Part shown: piece after piece, positions 62,445 to 64,000 of the stretch
How positions within the stretch are numbered: position 1 is the first letter of the stretch
Layout: each line of letters starts with the position of its first letter
Source: Actinomycetospora lemnae
GTDB lineage: Bacteria; Actinomycetota; Actinomycetes; Mycobacteriales; Pseudonocardiaceae
DNA length: 64,000 nt
NCBI RefSeq assembly: GCF_028737315.1
Contig: NZ_JAQZAO010000007.1
Coordinates: 288,768-352,767, forward strand
Direction: 5' to 3'
Notes under the pieces: generated by a model
What the model saw: only the letters and a program-made list of their open reading frames with translations
Databases searched by the model: none
What the model was told of the DNA's origin: nothing
Made by a program: the position numbers and the translations under genes

Positions 62445-63212
62445 TCAGCCTGCCGTGCGAGGGCGGGGCACGGCAGCCTGCGGCGTGCCGACGTTCCAGA
62501 CCTCGTCGAAGGACCGCATGTAGTGGTCCCACATGCGCCCCCCAGGGACCCGCCGCAGGTGCATGACGGGGTTCTGGCCAGCGAGGGAGCCGTAGGCGTG
62601 GCCGTTGACCAATAGGTCCTGGTCGAAGCGGAAGAGGGAGTTGTAGAGCGTGGTCCCGTGGGTGCGGACCTCGACGCCGGGGAGGTCGGCGACCTCGCTG
62701 AGGTAGCGGCGGTGGAGCTGGATGCGGGCCTGGAGCCCGCCGGTGGTGCCCTCCTCCTCGGATCGACGCCGCACGGCGTCGGAGGCCTCGTCGGCGATGA
62801 GGATTCGGACCCGCACGCCCTCTTGGGACTTCTGGCGGATGACGCTGCCGAGGTCGTGCTGCTCGAAGAGGAACGTCGCTGCGTAGACGAGGACCTCGAA
62901 GGCCTCCCGCGTGCCCTTGATCAGTTGCTGCCAGACCTCGTAGGGCACGGCCGAGCGTGAAGGGTGGAGCTCGAGGAGCTCGGCGACGCTCGCGGCCTGA
63001 GTCTTGGCGTCGCTCATCAGCGCGGGCCAGAGGTAGGTGTCCTCGACCGCGAGGGCCTTCGAGACGACGTCGCGGTGTCGCCGGTGAGGTGTGCGGCCCT
63101 TGGTGATCCACCGCTCGACGGTCTTCGCGTCCACACCGACCGCGTCCGCGACGGTGGGCAGATCGAGACCAGCGGCGGCGATGGAGCCGCGCAGCCGTTC
63201 GTTGGTGGGCAC
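62445..63212 (-). CDS. HTH - DUF5919 (PLD-like) protein
   Basis: 255 residues. The N-terminal XRE-type HTH (LPTVADAVGVDAKTVERWITKGRTPHRRHRDVVSKAL) is joined to a domain with LVYAATFLFEQHDLGSVIRQKSQEGVRVRILIADE and LYNSLFRFDQDLLVNGHAYGSLAGQNPVMHLRR, a phospholipase-D-like fold lacking clear HKD motifs. Pairs with the Nudix gene downstream. Could sense or process a nucleotide-derived signal; role unknown. GTG 63212. Confidence 0.85.
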   Translation of the reverse strand: MPTNERLRGSIAAAGLDLPTVADAVGVDAKTVERWITKGRTPHRRHRDVVSKALAVEDTYLWPALMSDAKTQAASVAELLELHPSRSAVPYEVWQQLIKGTREAFEVLVYAATFLFEQHDLGSVIRQKSQEGVRVRILIADEASDAVRRRSEEEGTTGGLQARIQLHRRYLSEVADLPGVEVRTHGTTLYNSLFRFDQDLLVNGHAYGSLAGQNPVMHLRRVPGGRMWDHYMRSFDEVWNVGTPQAAVPRPRTAG

Positions 63213-63379
63213 GGGGACCTCCTAGGGACGTTTCTGCCCCGGCACGGACGTTTTAGCACGGTGCAGGACGTCCATGGGTGTCCTTTGGCGGAGGTGATGA
63301 CGTCCCCTCTGTCGGCGGTCCTATTGACGCACTCCGGTTGCAGCAGTCGCGCCGGAAGGAGCGTCCAACGGGAGCAGCC

Positions 63380-63604
63380 ATGAACGTCGTCGTCGCACTG
63401 ATCTTGTTCTCCGCAGCGGTCACCTTCCTGGCCGTGAAGACCCGCGCGGCGGGTGTCGCTCTGCTCTCGGGTGTGTTCTGCGCGCTGCTGCTGTGTGCGG
63501 TGGTGACCGGGCTGCCCGGCGCGATCGCGGACGGGACGCAGTTCGTCGGCAACCAGGGCGCCGAGATCGCGAACGCGGCGACCAGCGGCGACAGCTCGCG
63601 CTGA
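63380..63604 (+). CDS. Small two-helix membrane protein of integrative-element type
   Basis: 74 residues. VALILFSAAVTFLAVKTRAAGVALLSGVFCALLLCAVVTGLPG forms two helices; then a short polar tail. Similar small proteins (SpdB-like) sit in actinomycete integrative and conjugative elements. GGGAG precedes ATG 63380. Confidence 0.65.
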   Translation: MNVVVALILFSAAVTFLAVKTRAAGVALLSGVFCALLLCAVVTGLPGAIADGTQFVGNQGAEIANAATSGDSSR

Positions 63605-63703
63605 CGCAGTACCTACCGATCGGCTCGCCCCAGTTCTTGGCGGAGCGCACTCGCGAGCCGATCACCCAACTCACCAGCAACGGCAGGAGAGGTGTGCCTT
63701 CCC

Positions 63704-63943
63704 ATGATCCCCAAGTCCGAGCGCTCACTGCGAGCGCGCATCGCGGCCAATGCCCGCTGGTCCCGTACCGCAGACCGGTCCGCCGCGACCGCGCCAGCGC
63801 GCAACGCGGCCTGGCAGAAGTTCGAGGACCTCGTCGACCCCGACCGGCGCCTCCCGTTGATGGAACGGGCGCTGCTGTCAACGACGGCTGAATCTGGACC
63901 CCCTGGCGACGGCCGAAAGTGGACCCCTCTCGGTGGTTGTTGA
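63704..63943 (+). pseudogene. Small element-type protein, truncated by an IS
   Basis: From ATG 63704: IPKSERSLRARIAANARWSRTADRSAATAPARNAAWQKFEDLVDPDRRLPLMERALL matches the N-terminal half of a widespread actinomycete small protein (ERSLRARxAAxARW ... DPxxxLPxxER). The native C-terminal helix is lost: after about 63875 the frame reads into the insertion sequence (SGPPGDGRKWTPLGGC) and stops. Confidence 0.65.
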
Positions 63944-64000
63944 TGTTCAGTCGGTGGTCTTGTCGGCGGTGGGGACGCGGCCGAGGTCGCGGTCTTTGAG
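63876..64000. mobile_element. End of an IS21-family insertion sequence
   Basis: The terminus carries two copies of TGGACCCC (in CTGAATCTGGACCCCC and GAAAGTGGACCCC), the multiple end repeats of IS21 elements, followed by the 3' end of istB on the minus strand. The exact terminal base is uncertain (TGTC at about 63876-63879). Confidence 0.75.
63947..64000 (-). CDS. istB: IstB helper ATPase, C-terminal fragment (runs off right edge)
   Basis: Minus strand: LKDRDLGRVPTADKTTD then stop at 63947. The LKDRDLGRVP tail is typical of IstB ATPases of actinobacterial IS21 elements. Only 17 residues lie in the window. Confidence 0.7.
   Translation of the reverse strand, partial: LKDRDLGRVPTADKTTD

Overview
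The window is high-GC actinomycete chromosome. Gene content and order point to the Pseudonocardiales (a Pseudonocardia- or Actinomycetospora-like organism). The evidence is a WhiB1-type regulator, DUF3145 and DUF3052 proteins, an MSMEG_0570-family protein, and the order AhpE - DUF3052 - aceE - PucR-type regulator - fabD - fabH - acpP - kas/fabF, which combines the mycobacterial and streptomycete arrangements. Starts are often GTG, and several genes look leaderless.

Positions 1-10.4 kb hold metal and cobalamin genes. They start with a fused ECF transporter (cut by the left edge), two small antioxidant/monooxygenase-type genes, and the aerobic cobalamin genes cobG-cobH-cobIJ (minus strand, 4-nt GTGA overlaps), divergent from cobN. 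Positions 10.4-18.5 kb are a mosaic of a DASS transporter, RidA, two TetR regulators and one MerR regulator with recognisable operators, an ECF41-type sigma factor with its oxidoreductase partner, a flavin monooxygenase and a frameshifted NAD-epimerase gene. Positions 18.5-27.9 kb carry tsaD, a PP2C phosphatase, an orphan PemK-like protein, a cation/proton antiporter, a Ser/Thr kinase with a Thr-rich outer region, a MerR-type gene coupled to a small Cys-rich peptide, and an FAD oxidoreductase. Positions 28-43.8 kb carry a very large P-type ATPase, a DUF2188/LEA-like protein, whiB1, an SDR-DUF2867 fusion, a GCS2-type ligase, a Nudix hydrolase, a glutaryl-CoA-type dehydrogenase, a diguanylate cyclase, a 52-residue peptide made of eight DSNWH motifs, and an MFS permease.

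Positions 43.8-54.2 kb are the core fatty-acid and pyruvate block: kasA/fabF, acpP, fabH, fabD, a FasR-like regulator, pirin, csp, aceE, DUF3052 and ahpE, ending with tRNA-Val(UAC). A tyrosine recombinase starts 86 bp after the tRNA. From there to the right edge the sequence looks like an integrated element: lower and patchy GC, spaced-out orphan membrane genes, an HTH-DUF5919/Nudix pair, small element-type genes, and the end of an IS21-family insertion sequence that truncates one of them.

Three kinds of short repeat recur and even enter coding sequence: 40-bp palindromes bounded by GTGAGC/GCTCAC (three copies), a 29-bp motif forming a perfect 4 x 36-bp array beside the FasR-like gene with a further copy inside the P-type ATPase, and hairpin-forming 30-bp repeats inside cobN. 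The least explained item is the DSNWH repeat peptide.
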